This document shows, piece by piece, positions 23,852 through 34,196 of a stretch of DNA of 64,000 nt. This stretch comes from Paulownia fortunei. Taxonomy: Eukaryota; Streptophyta; Magnoliopsida; Lamiales; Paulowniaceae. Location of the stretch: the NCBI GenBank assembly GCA_019321725.1, contig CM033106.1:23496965-23560964 (forward strand). Reading direction: 5' to 3'. Both the position numbers and the translations under genes were made by a program. Positions within the stretch are counted from its first letter, which is position 1; the number at the start of each line of letters is the position of its first letter. A model generated the notes under the pieces. The model ran no database searches, was not told the DNA's origin, and saw only the letters and a program-made list of their open reading frames with translations.

Positions 23852-25430
23852 CTTCTCAAAATGGATTTAATCACTTCATGTCTCTATCCTTTTTTCAGGG
23901 AGCCGATTAATTAAATTATGCAATACACTACCATATCCAAGATTAATTATGTACAGTTAATATATTTAAAATCAATGTACAACTTTCATAAAAGAACAAT
24001 ACCAGAAAATCGTATTAATAACCACAGTTTATGTGCACTCAACCCTAATGTATCCACATTATAGAAATTTTATACTTAAACTTTACTAATTGAATAAGAT
24101 CTCAATATTATATGTATTCATTTTACTTGACATTGAACTTTATATAAGAATAGAAAGAATATAATTTTATATATTTTTATAATATACCTTCAAAAGTAGC
24201 TGTTAAGAGAGTAATATCACTTCATTGTCTTTAAATGAGATAATACTTTTGTTATAAAAAAAAATATTTAGTGAAACAATCAAATACATCAACCACATAT
24301 TATCCATAGTTAATCATCAATTTACAAATACCCTCTATCAAGAATTATTATTATAAAAATAAATATAAAAACCCATTAGTGGGATTAGAATCCAAAATTT
24401 CAAAAACTCATAAAATGATCAATTTTATCACTTACACTAGATCTCATTAGTAAATTTTATTTTCTAATATTCCCTAAAAAAAAAAAACAAGAATAATTAT
24501 TTAGAAAAGAGTATTTGGTTAAAGCCAGTTTAGCACTTTGTGGTGGTCGTACATTAATCACATTAAACACTCACCAAAATTGCGCAGCTTCCGTCCAATG
24601 AAAACTAATTTGTTCTCTCGTTTAGTGTTATTTAATTAATGAAATCAAACAATTCCAAAAAAAAAAAGAAGCGACAATTTGACATTGAAAGGCCACGACA
24701 ACAATACCAAAATTCTCCGATGTCATCATGGTCCAACTTATAATAATTATGAAAAGTGAGTTCAATGATACCTTAATTAATTCCTTTTCCTCTTACATAA
24801 AACCTCAATATTTTAAAGCGTAAAGAGGAGCCGGTCATATTAGATTAATCACAAATCATTTAGCAATTTCCACACCTCCTCGTGAAAATAACATGATGAC
24901 AAGGGTAGGAAGGACTAAGGAGTATATTGATTGTGAGCAATCCATATTATGCCATTCATTTTTATGGTTATTCACCTTGAATTTCTCATTTTACCCCATG
25001 AAAAATCTTTATAATTAAATAAATTAAGATTCACATATTCTTATATGAATTTTAACTCGATCGAAAATAGGTCAAGTCTAGCCTGAATGCTCCATCATCG
25101 ATATTTAGGAACCATCTGAATTATGATATCTCGACCTGATTTATATATCAAAAAGTCTTGATTGGAGGCCCGTGCTTGATATGTTTTTATCATTTACTTG
25201 AAAACTGGATACAATAGAACTTAGTAAAATCACTTTCTAATTTGTCTGTGTGATCACGTATGTTCTCATTTTTTTTTTTTAGATCTCACAAATTATGTTT
25301 TATTTTAAATTATTATTTTAATAATAATGTGACTTTGCTAATTATAGAGCATTATTTTTAACAATAGAACTAAAACAATATTTGAAAAATACGAATTTAA
25401 TTTAATTTCGATAATTTATATATTGTTCCG
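19700..25430. other. Long gene-free A+T-rich interval upstream of the GATA gene
   Basis: I see no gene or complete element. It holds microsatellites: (TA)n at about 20631-20658 followed by a CA-rich run, and (TA)n at about 23807-23850. There are many poly-A and poly-T runs. A weak tRNA-like segment near 21165-21220 could be a very old SINE. Confidence 0.65.
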
Positions 25431-25510
25431 TAGAGATGCAAATTTGGAGGAGGTTTGCAAATGTGGAAAAAGTGGTGCGGATGACAATTTCACAAGAAAT
25501 GAGGGACCGG

Positions 25511-25577
25511 TGCATGCAAGGTGACACGTGGGTCATGCGCGACTCTTTCCCACAATTTTTTAACCCTTTTTGGCGGG
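25511..25577 (+). promoter_or_regulatory. Motif cluster in the GATA gene promoter/5' leader
   Basis: Three plant cis-motifs lie within 70 bases: an RY-type palindrome TGCATGCA (25511-25518), a G-box/ABRE ACACGTGG (25524-25531) and an E2F-like TTTGGCGGG (25569-25577). They sit about 360-430 bases before the start codon. The consensus matches are seen directly; activity is inferred. The G-box would fit light or ABA control. Confidence 0.5.
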
Positions 25578-25667
25578 TATTGTGTCATCCAAACCTCAAT
25601 TCAGGCCCTTTTCCGTCATTTCGCAATTCGCAATTAGGGTTCGATTTTTGCTCGGTGCCACCTTGAC

Positions 25668-25820
25668 ATGTCGGTTCCTTCTACTCTCTCCCTCTCTGAT
25701 CCTACTGCTCAAATTCGCCATCTTTTTTTCTGTTCTGCTTTTTGGGTTTTCTCCATTTTCCTCTCTTTCCCCAGAAAATTTCTCAACTCTTTGCTCTTCT
25801 TATTCAAAAAAATCATGTAA
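25668..25820 (+). other. Possible upstream ORF in the GATA leader
   Basis: An ATG at 25668 opens a 50-codon frame that ends at 25818-25820, about 115 bases before the GATA start codon. The leader is CT-rich, as plant 5' leaders often are. It only matters if transcription starts upstream of 25668, which the sequence cannot show. Confidence 0.3.
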
Positions 25821-25936
25821 CCCTTTTGCACAAAAGTTGCCAATTTGTGCTTCCCAACATTCATTCTTCTTTAATTGTCTCTATCCGACAAAGAAAGATT
25901 TTCTATTTGAAAGAGTAAATAGAGATAATAAAGATC

Positions 25937-26586
25937 ATGGAATCCAGCCAAAAGGTGCAAAAAAAAATCTACTTTCTTGCATGATGCAATTCGTCATTAT
26001 TACAATTGTCAAAATTTTAAGTGATTATACAACGTTGTTTTGCTGAAGTATTTGGTTTTATTTCTGTTTTTGTAGGAAGAGGGTTTGTCATCAGACGGGT
26101 TGATCGAAGTGGAGATCAAGAAGTGTTGCTCTGATTGCAAAACCACTAAGACACCCTTGTGGAGGAGTGGCCCTTCAGGCCCCAAGGTTTTAGTTTTCAT
26201 TTATTCGAGTGATTAAAAAGTTCATTTGGAGCAAATGGGATTTGTTTTATAAGGTTGATTCTCAATTTTCTTGGTTTGTTGTTTGCCTTTTTCAGTCGCT
26301 ATGTAATGCTTGTGGGATTAGATATAGAAAGAAGCGCCCCACTCCCGCCACCGCCGGCGGCTCCACCTCCAAGAATGATGTGAAGAAGGGTAAAATTGGG
26401 AAAACAAGGAATTTGAAGCTAAGAGATGCATTGAAAGTGAATTTGATGCCTTTGGGGAAGGAAGTGGAGCTGATGGAAGGGCAGAGATCACCTGTGAAGA
26501 GGCTCAGGAGTCCAAGGCAGTGGGGTGAGGTTGAGAGAGCTGCCCTGCTTTTGATGGCTCTGTCTTGTGGTGCTGTGTTTGCTTAA
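25937..26586 (+). CDS. B-class GATA transcription factor with C-terminal LLM motif (GATA15/16/17-like)
   Basis: Three coding exons can be read: 25937-25954, 26076-26186 and 26296-26586, with GT-AG introns of 121 and 109 bases. They join to 140 codons including the stop, giving a 139-residue protein. The first exon codes only six residues (MESSQK). A single zinc finger follows: C24-x2-C27-x18-C46-x2-C49, with TPLWRSGP and [13 protein letters not shown], the plant GATA pattern with an 18-residue loop. The tail is basic and Ser/Pro-rich and ends [14 protein letters not shown], the LLM motif that defines one B-GATA subgroup. Such proteins act in the nucleus on GATA sites; known relatives affect greening, branching and cytokinin or light responses. 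The intron inside the zinc finger is usual for the group. No neighbouring gene is linked to it. Confidence 0.93.
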
Positions 26587-28220
26587 TGAAGTCTAGGAAA
26601 GGCACAGATTATGAGAATGCTTCATGGTTAGATAGGGTAGGGTGGGTGTGGGGTGATGGGGGAGCAAAAATATTGTATAGCCCATGAACCCACATTTTTC
26701 TATGTTAGGCATGTGAAAACTGAAAAGCCTTTTGTTAATGTTTAGGAGTTGGTAGTTTTAGGGGAAAATGATAGCCCATGGTTTAGATCCTTTTTTCCTT
26801 TTTGGTTAGGAATAGGAAAAAGGAAGTGTAAATATGACATGATATCATAATGAAATGGGATTTTGTTGTGTTGCTCTCCTTTTCAACATTTGCAGCCCCA
26901 TTTTTGAAGGGAAAATTGTAAGTTACCAAGTTATGGTCATGTAGTTAAAAATCTTGTGCTCCTTTAAAGATTCTATGAAAGCGAACTTGTTAGATTTTAT
27001 GTCACATGGGGAACATTAAATTAAACACAAATTGAGTTGTGGCATTTCTGTACAGACTGAATTGCATGGCATAAGTGTATAACTATTTAGACTCTTTGTT
27101 CTTTTCTGTACAATGAATATTTGAGATTCTAAATGAGACAACTTATTGACTTTGTGTCACCTAGCAAAGTGAGATGATTGAAAATGATTTTGAAGAAATT
27201 CACTAGTATATGGCAGTGGAAACTGGTCCTAAGAGCAAGAATTGTTTCTTTATCAAGTGATAATGTTCACTCATCAAAGAAATATGGACCTAAACTTAAG
27301 CATGTTAACTTTTTTTTTTTTTAAATAAAGGAAAATTACACTGGCAAAGTAATTTATTAGCTGATCATCAATATGAACTTGAATGAAGTCTTCATTTCTG
27401 TCTAATGTCATGGGATGGGGCTGCAACATGTGCCAATAAAGTTTGTTATATATCTAATGCTTTTGAGCTTTTAGGCTTTGATGAATAGGGATGGTAAATG
27501 TAATAAAGGCTGTACATGTCCATTCCTTTCCTTTTAACAGTCAGGACTTTTACCCTTCATCTATGTCGCACAAATTTTCCATTTCCTTGCTTTGCAACTG
27601 AGTCAACCCAATTCCCTTTTCTTGCCCTCTTGTCTGTGTGGACTGACTTTGCCTTCATTTTTTTTTTCATGATGCATAATTCTTGACTAGTTTTGTGACT
27701 AGGGTGTCTGGGATATCTGGGCCCTTGGCTTGTGTGGGCTCTACAAATAGTCCCTTATGATCAAGGGCCCAAACGTTCTGTAGGGCTCTATGGACATTGG
27801 CGGCTCAATCTTTACTGTGGAAGTTCTATGCTTTTTACTTCTTTCAATAGTCTGCAATATCCAAGCAGTGGAAGTTTCAGCAGGCTCTGTTGATATACAA
27901 TTACCATATTATTTTACCAAATAGTATATAGTAATTTACATCATGCAGTTAATTCCAACAGATGATTCAATACAAGTAAGAAAATCATTTTCTCCAAAAC
28001 CTAAAGAAAGAATATTGAAACTTGCTTGTGGATCGATCACCTACAACGCATCTGGTCCAATATTGAACTAAAGGAGGTGGGTGGTGCAAAACACAACTCC
28101 GGCCCTATAATCTAATGTCCAGCAAACACAGCCGTCTATTATAGAATAACCCATTGCATGCATGCCTATAACAACATAAGATCCTGTCATGGGTACTGCT
28201 ATATAAGCCCAAAGCTCCAA
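26587..28220. other. 3' flank of the GATA gene
   Basis: The first few hundred bases probably hold the 3' UTR. Candidate poly(A)-signal contexts such as AATGAAAT lie near 26850. No further gene is visible up to the decayed GATL fragment. Confidence 0.55.
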
Positions 28221-28224
28221 TTAC

Positions 28225-28565
28225 TATTCCTGTTTCCGGGTGTGATGGCTATTGATTTGGCTAAGAGTAGAATGCCTGGTAACTCAGAAAGGATTGAGAT
28301 GGGATTCAGAGAAATGAGAGGATTTATGAGCTTTGGTCGCTGCCCTTATTTCTTCAGGTGTTTTCTGGAAATATACCGCCTATAGAGCATAGGTGGAGAT
28401 ACCATAAACGGTGGCACTAGAGAGTTGCTCCCTGGTCCTGTCAGCTTGCTGCACTGGAGTGGAAGTGGAAAGCCATGGCTCAGGCTTAATTCTGCCCAGT
28501 CATTCCCCCTCGATTAGCCACCGTCTCAATACGACATCTACAGACCGTCGTTATAATCACAGGTT
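28225..28565 (+). pseudogene. Fragment of a galacturonosyltransferase-like (GATL, GT8) gene
   Basis: Read in one frame from about 28228 the DNA gives FPGVMAIDLAKSR, then ERIEMGFREMRGF, and after a TAG stop at 28384-28386, IGGDTINGG and [20 protein letters not shown], ending SQYDIYRPS. This is the C-terminal half of the GATL branch of glycosyltransferase family 8, where [21 protein letters not shown] sequence is highly conserved. Intact members are Golgi enzymes of pectin or xylan synthesis. A second stop follows SFPLD (about 28515), and the N-terminal catalytic half is missing, so this is a dead fragment. Its parent gene must lie elsewhere. Confidence 0.85.
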
Positions 28566-28569
28566 GGGA

Positions 28570-31500
28570 TTCCATCCACCAGCGAGTACTAATTATATCA
28601 AATTGCATATGTATGATAAACAAGGATGATGAACACACGGCATCAAAGATTTACGAAGATTTGGTTGCTGTATAAAATAAAAATAAAGGAAAAAGACTAC
28701 GTAGCAAACAATTATTAACAAGGAAAAAGTATGAATTAGTTAGACTATGTTGTGGGTAACTGAGCATATCTTATCAACTTCTTCGTGAGGACAAACATTT
28801 GACTCTCCATTTGATTGTCTTCCTCGTTGCAGCAATTACCATATGTAATTCATATGCTTGACTATTGGTAAAACGTATTATCTCAGCCCGATCACCGATA
28901 GTTGTACTTAGATATCTCTATTCCTCTAGATAAACAATTAACCAACTCAATTTAATTTGTCAAGTCTTATCAGAAAAGATTTTGCTGAACAAATGACTCA
29001 TCTAATTTTCAATTATACTTCTAATTTTATTTACTAATAACTCATTCGTGCACACTTATGTGCACTGTTCATATAAAACTCAAGTCCTACCAAGACATTT
29101 AGATCCAGTCCAAATTCAACTATATAAATATACCTTGATACCTCACTCAGATCCCAGAAGAATTAGATATCCAAAAGAAAAATCCATATTTGGAAAGTCA
29201 TTAATAAGATAAGTAATTCCAGATCCAAATTTGTATGATTGAAGTTCCAGATGATGACCTAGATCTATATAGACCTATAACTTATGCCAACCACATATAA
29301 CCTAGAAGCATTGGATTCAAATCTTAATGGGATCAATGATGGAACTCAACAAGCCCTCATCATTTGCAAGCTTTCCCAACTTAAACTTTCCCAGCTCTCT
29401 ATTAGACCAGGTAAATAAATCAACTCAAAGGAAAATATTTTAGTAGGAACATAACAAGAATGCCTCCTCAAAAGTTGGACTGGGCAAAATCAAGCAAATA
29501 GCAAACCTGCCTTTCTCACACCAAACACAAATTTTGTAGCATGAGAAACTTGTGCTTTCTAATTTAAGAAAAGAAGGGTGTACAAACAATTACATTCAAA
29601 ACTACCATTTCATACCTGGATCGCAGCTGCAACATGGAACAAGAATAAGAAGCAGCTGATTGTCATACAATCAAGAACTAATAACAAGATGTCAACAGAC
29701 TCAGATAAACTAACTGCTAGTATCAATTCCATCTTCTTCAAGAGCTGTTACTATGGCCAAAGAAAGTTTGGCATGTACTATCCACCACCTATCACACTTC
29801 AAAGATGAAAACTTGTATGGACCACATGAAAGCCGAAGTTGGATCAGCTCAGTCGATATTCAAATATATCCAAGTTAGCCTGTGCAAATTGCTAAAGATG
29901 CCTAGATAGTAATAAGGTCACAGGTTCGATAATAACCTAGTTTTACATCAGATAAAAATCATGCATGCACTAACCAATTTGTGTCACTTCATTCAGCAAA
30001 AGGGCCATGCAACGATTTCCATCACAAACTAAGTAGACACAGGAAGTTAATGTTTGCTATTTGCTTTACACAGTTACAAAATTTTTTAATATCACAGGAG
30101 AATTAAAGAAGGAAACTTTGGAAAGTCAAAACTTTGGACCAATTTTGATCAATAGATGGACCCAATCTAAAAGGGTGAATGCTTCTCAATGAAGTCTAAA
30201 GAATTCAGACAAGGGAATCCTACAAGGCAAATAGCGTTTTAAGTATTAATCAAGTCATTATATTAGTAAAATTAAGGACAAATAAAACAATAAAGAACAA
30301 TTGCATAAGTAAATAATACGACAAAATGCAGAAAATAGATGGCAGTACTGATAGTGAGTTTTACCATTGCTGTCCTAAATGTGACTCATTACAAGCAGCA
30401 GCACCCAAGCTAATGCAACAACAACAAACAAAAAACCTTCCTTTATTTTCCATTCCAAACAATCTATCCTTATTAAGATCATATATTTATAATTAGCATA
30501 AACTTTTGAATGGGCGATCTTGAAATATCTAGTAGTAGAAAATAGATTACAGCAAGCATTCTATGAAACAATAAAAATCATTTACTTTTTACTATATGAC
30601 AACACTTGAAACATATTTCTTCTCACAAACCTCAATTTCAGCTTACATACAGACACAAATATCGATTGGTTAGCACATTTACGGATAATTTATTACTTTA
30701 ACAATAAATGATTTTTCTTCATTGAGTTTGGCAAGCAGACAACATCAAACTGGAGGCATTGAAAACAAGGGATTTTCATAGCTTATTATGTTTATTCTTT
30801 TGGTAAGGGATAAAAGATTTTGAGTTCCAAACTATAAGGTCATTAACTGAAAGAGTTTTTCTCCCACTCCATCAGAATACATGTACTGCAAAATGGGCAG
30901 ATAACGATTAGAAATGTGATTAATTAATCAGAGCTCTACAAAGAATGCAAAGAGGGAAAGCTGTATTGTGAGGTAAAAATGCCATCAAATTCAACCTTTC
31001 ATGCCTTGTGCTAATATAGTCTTGCTAATTGCTAAATACCAGATTAAAAGATTTAGATGATAGTAAATGAGAGAAGTCGTTAAACAAAATAGTTATTTGC
31101 ATTCATTTAGTTTGTGATGCACGGAACAAACCATCTTACAATAACTAGAATCTAAAGTTGGAAATTCAACTTTATGTTGTAAAGTGCCCACTAGAATGTG
31201 CGCCTTCAGAGTCATCTTCAACCAAATAAAGGTTTCATTTTGCAAATATATTTTTCCTTTCCATCATAAGAATTGACAAATTGACGTTCAATTCTAGGCT
31301 TTAGCAAAGAAGCACCTAAAAGCAAGAGAAGATGAATACTTGTCTCCAGAAGATGCTTTCTAAAATGGCGCCAACTGTTCAGAGAGCAGCTAGTTTGTTA
31401 TTATAAGCATAAATTGATAGCTTATTTCACCTATATATTGCATATCCTCAATATCCATGTAATTCCAATTTCCAAATCTTATTAGGAACTTAGAAAAGGG

Positions 31501-31950
31501 AGAGCATGGATTAAAGAAAACATAGGTCATCAGCCAGCCAAGGTGCCTTCAGAAGAGGATTAAAAAAATTCAACGACAAAAAACATAGCTAGACTAGAAA
31601 GGAGTTAGGAAACATGGAAACATAATCCAATAAACCGCAGACCAAAAGAAAGCAGAATCATTCCCCAACTATGATTTTGCCAAATAAATACGTAAATTTC
31701 ACCAGGACAGGTGACCATAAAATGCATGACAAAATAGTTTCTACTGATCCTCAGCATCAATTCATATGGCAAATGATTTGTCTATTACAAGTTAAAGCAC
31801 ATGCTGAATTTATATAGCAAATAAATGGCCAGAAAATAAAGCATTCCATACATATAATATCCTGGGATGAATAGTTGAAAATATTTGAGTCACAGGCCGT
31901 GTGCACTATATTCAAATAAGCGGCGTCTTCTGCAGCAGCTGATGCACTAA
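28570..31950. other. Gene-free interval downstream of the transporter
   Basis: No convincing coding region. The part next to 31958 is probably the transporter's 3' UTR, read on the minus strand. A 76-codon plus-strand frame at 29578-29808 has no recognisable features. Confidence 0.55.
29840..29945 (+). mobile_element. Possible decayed tRNA-derived SINE
   Basis: A tRNA-like segment with TTAGCCTGTGCAAATTG (A-box-like, about 29874) and GGTTCGATAAT (B-box-like, 29923-29933), at a spacing close to that in tRNA genes. TAATAAGGTCACAGGTTCGA is typical of tRNA-like SINE heads. It is too decayed for a functional tRNA, and no tail can be defined. Confidence 0.35.
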
Positions 31951-31957
31951 AAAATGC

Positions 31958-33010
31958 TCAAATACCAGAAAATTTACCAGAAATGCCTCTCTCTTCGTCC
32001 CTATCTGCTTCATCATCATTCTTACTATCCATTTGCTTGGACAATGCAGAATCCCGCTGGTTTGAAGCATTCCCAACTCCTCCAGTGACAGACTGCTGAT
32101 AGAAAACCCCTCCAGCAATAGTCAGGAGCAAACACACCAATCCAAAAGGAGTAGCATGCTTATCCCAAATCAACACATTGATGGCAACAGTCAAAAATTT
32201 GTTCACCACCCCAGTAACTGTAAATGCAGTTGCCGATATAGCCTTTCTGGCTGCGAAACCAAAGAAACTGATAAGCAACCCAAACACACAAGATAAAGAG
32301 ACGGCAAAAAATGCAACAGGCTCAAACAAATCTCCTCCGCTCGAGGATGCCATTGCTGCAAACACATCAACATACTCCCCAGTTATAACCCAAAACAGGG
32401 GAGCCATCATCAATGACAACAGATTATTGTAAAACACAAATCCCCAAGTGTTTAACCCCAGATTAGTCACCATGTGCTTGATGTAAACCATCTCGGTTGT
32501 AATAGTCACCAAATATGCAAAAGCCCACGAATACGCAGTCAATGTAAACCCATTATCCGTAGCTACATATCCAACTGCACCTCCCAAAATGACCACCAAT
32601 GAGAGGAACGTCAGTTTCGAAGGGCACGGCTGTTTTCTAAACGCTGTATCGGCAATTGCCACAAGAAGTGGAGTCAACGATCTGAAGACTATAAATGTAT
32701 CCACATTGGCGTGGCGAAGGAGATTCGTATTTGTAAAAATCGCCAAGTAAAAGACTAATGCTGCAGGCAGGAACTTCTTCGCTGTTTCTACAGTGAAGGG
32801 ATCGTGGTGCAAGAACCCAAATTTCCCAAGAATCCAAACACCAAGAGCTGAGGTTAAGTACTGAAGAGCAGTTAGGAGCCCAGGGTAATTAAATTTGGTA
32901 ATGGCAAATTTGTTGATTACCGCAAGTAAACTAGAACACAGAGCATAGCCAATAACCAGACTGCTGGTTGCATAGTATTGCTTAGACGCCTCCAGTCGGA
33001 TCGAGGCCAT
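31958..33010 (-). CDS. GFT1: GDP-fucose transporter of the Golgi (GFT1/GONST4-like nucleotide-sugar transporter)
   Basis: A single uninterrupted 350-codon frame, about the length of plant GFT1/GONST4 proteins. It belongs to the triose-phosphate-translocator/nucleotide-sugar-transporter branch of the drug/metabolite transporter superfamily. About ten hydrophobic segments are visible, among them residues 17-37, 43-60, 80-95, 103-121, 133-150, 159-175, 190-208, 230-253, 262-280 and 288-304. Landmarks are NTNLLRHANVDTFIVFRSLTP (residues 94-114 region), VYIKHMVTNLGLNTWGFV (about 175-192) and VVNKFLTVAINVLIWDKHAT (about 268-287). Both termini are expected to face the cytosol; the tail after residue 310 is charged and variable. 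The known role in this family is to import GDP-fucose into the Golgi lumen in exchange for GMP, for fucosylation of xyloglucan, pectin and glycoproteins. The start at 33010 gives the usual N-terminus MASIRLEASKQYY. Substrate is inferred from family. Confidence 0.92.
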   Translation of the reverse strand: MASIRLEASKQYYATSSLVIGYALCSSLLAVINKFAITKFNYPGLLTALQYLTSALGVWILGKFGFLHHDPFTVETAKKFLPAALVFYLAIFTNTNLLRHANVDTFIVFRSLTPLLVAIADTAFRKQPCPSKLTFLSLVVILGGAVGYVATDNGFTLTAYSWAFAYLVTITTEMVYIKHMVTNLGLNTWGFVFYNNLLSLMMAPLFWVITGEYVDVFAAMASSSGGDLFEPVAFFAVSLSCVFGLLISFFGFAARKAISATAFTVTGVVNKFLTVAINVLIWDKHATPFGLVCLLLTIAGGVFYQQSVTGGVGNASNQRDSALSKQMDSKNDDEADRDEERGISGKFSGI

Positions 33011-33522
33011 CAGGGTTTTTGAAATTTGAGTAATTTCTTAGAAACCTTCTTGAATTTGAGCTGAATCTGAGTAAAATCAAAGGGTTCGATTAGGAATTAT
33101 GATTAATGGAGTGAAATCAAAGGGGCTAATGACAACCATTACTCAAAAGGTGAACGGAGACGATCTCACGATTTGTGCAAAAATAGAAAGAAAAAGCTTT
33201 CATACTACTGAATTCGGGTGAAGTGCGTGTAACGGAAAACCCTACGATGAAATCAGCAAATTGGGAGTGGGGGTAAAATTGCTGCAAAAGGACAAACAAA
33301 ATATGGGGATTTCAGTAGAATCTGGAAGAAAAAATCAGAATACTGACTTTCATTGGTAAAAATGAAAATCAGAAAAAATGAATTAGAAATAGAAATGAAG
33401 GGCGAAATATATGAAGAAAAATATCTATAGGATTGCGACCGACACAAGAAACAGGAGTCGCAGAAGAAGTAAATGGCATTCAGAAGGGTTTGGTGGGGAG
33501 TAAGTCGGAATCAATGGTAAAT
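33011..33522. other. 5' leader and promoter region of the transporter
   Basis: Lies upstream of the minus-strand transporter. It is purine-rich near the gene on the plus strand (a pyrimidine-rich leader on the coding strand), typical of plant 5' leaders. I cannot fix the transcription start or a TATA box. Confidence 0.5.
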
Positions 33523-33709
33523 ATAATAATTCTCCCAAATGTGATTTTCATTTTGCCCTCTGTCTTTCAAATTTCAAAATGTGGATTTTTTTCTTCTAAT
33601 AATAAGAAAGAAAATTATATAATAATTCTCAAGTGTGATTTTTTCCCCTTTCTCTTTCAAATTTCAAAATGTGGAATTCTTTTTCTAATAATAAGAAAGA
33701 ATATTAATT
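33523..33709. repeat. Tandem duplication, 2 x about 96 bp, upstream of the transporter
   Basis: The unit ATAATAATTCTC...TTTCAAATTTCAAAATGTGG starts at 33523 and again at 33619. Both units end in CTAATAATAAGAAAGAA. It is about 510 bases upstream of the transporter start codon. Confidence 0.92.
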
Positions 33710-34196
33710 ATGAAAAATAATCTAGAGTGGTTTTAAATTTTATATTCTGCATAATTTACTGAAATTCATTTCTTTTGGACCTAACACTTGTTTCATTTTT
33801 TATGTTAGCAAGAAAAAAAAAAGGAAAATGATAATATTGAGGAAATAATTCAATTGTTTTTTTTTTTTGAATAAACAATTAATAATCTTAAATTCTTTTA
33901 TGCAATTGAGTATCCTAAATAAAAATGATATTGATATATACATTAATAAACTTCACATAATCACATTTTTACAAATATTTTAGACTAGTTAATCTATAAA
34001 TAAATAAAAATATTTTCTCTCTCTTTAATTCTAAAATCCGATCATAAATGCGACATATCAAAGTGCTACAATATTAAAGTAAATAAATGAATCAACGTAC
34101 TGTATTATTTGACTTATAGGTGATATTTTATTCAACCCAACCAATTAAGAGTCAGGCAATACTTTGGCTATGTTCAAGTTAGCTTATTTGAAATCA
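33710..34196. other. A+T-rich spacer
   Basis: Nothing recognisable; poly-A and poly-T runs only. Confidence 0.65.

Noticed and set aside
25570..26046. 158-codon plus-strand open frame before the GATA exons
   Set aside because: It runs through a CT-rich leader and the first intron of the GATA gene in another frame, with low-complexity Phe/Ser/Leu content.
32178..32432. Plus-strand frame opposite the transporter
   Set aside because: Shadow of the transporter coding sequence; no independent support.
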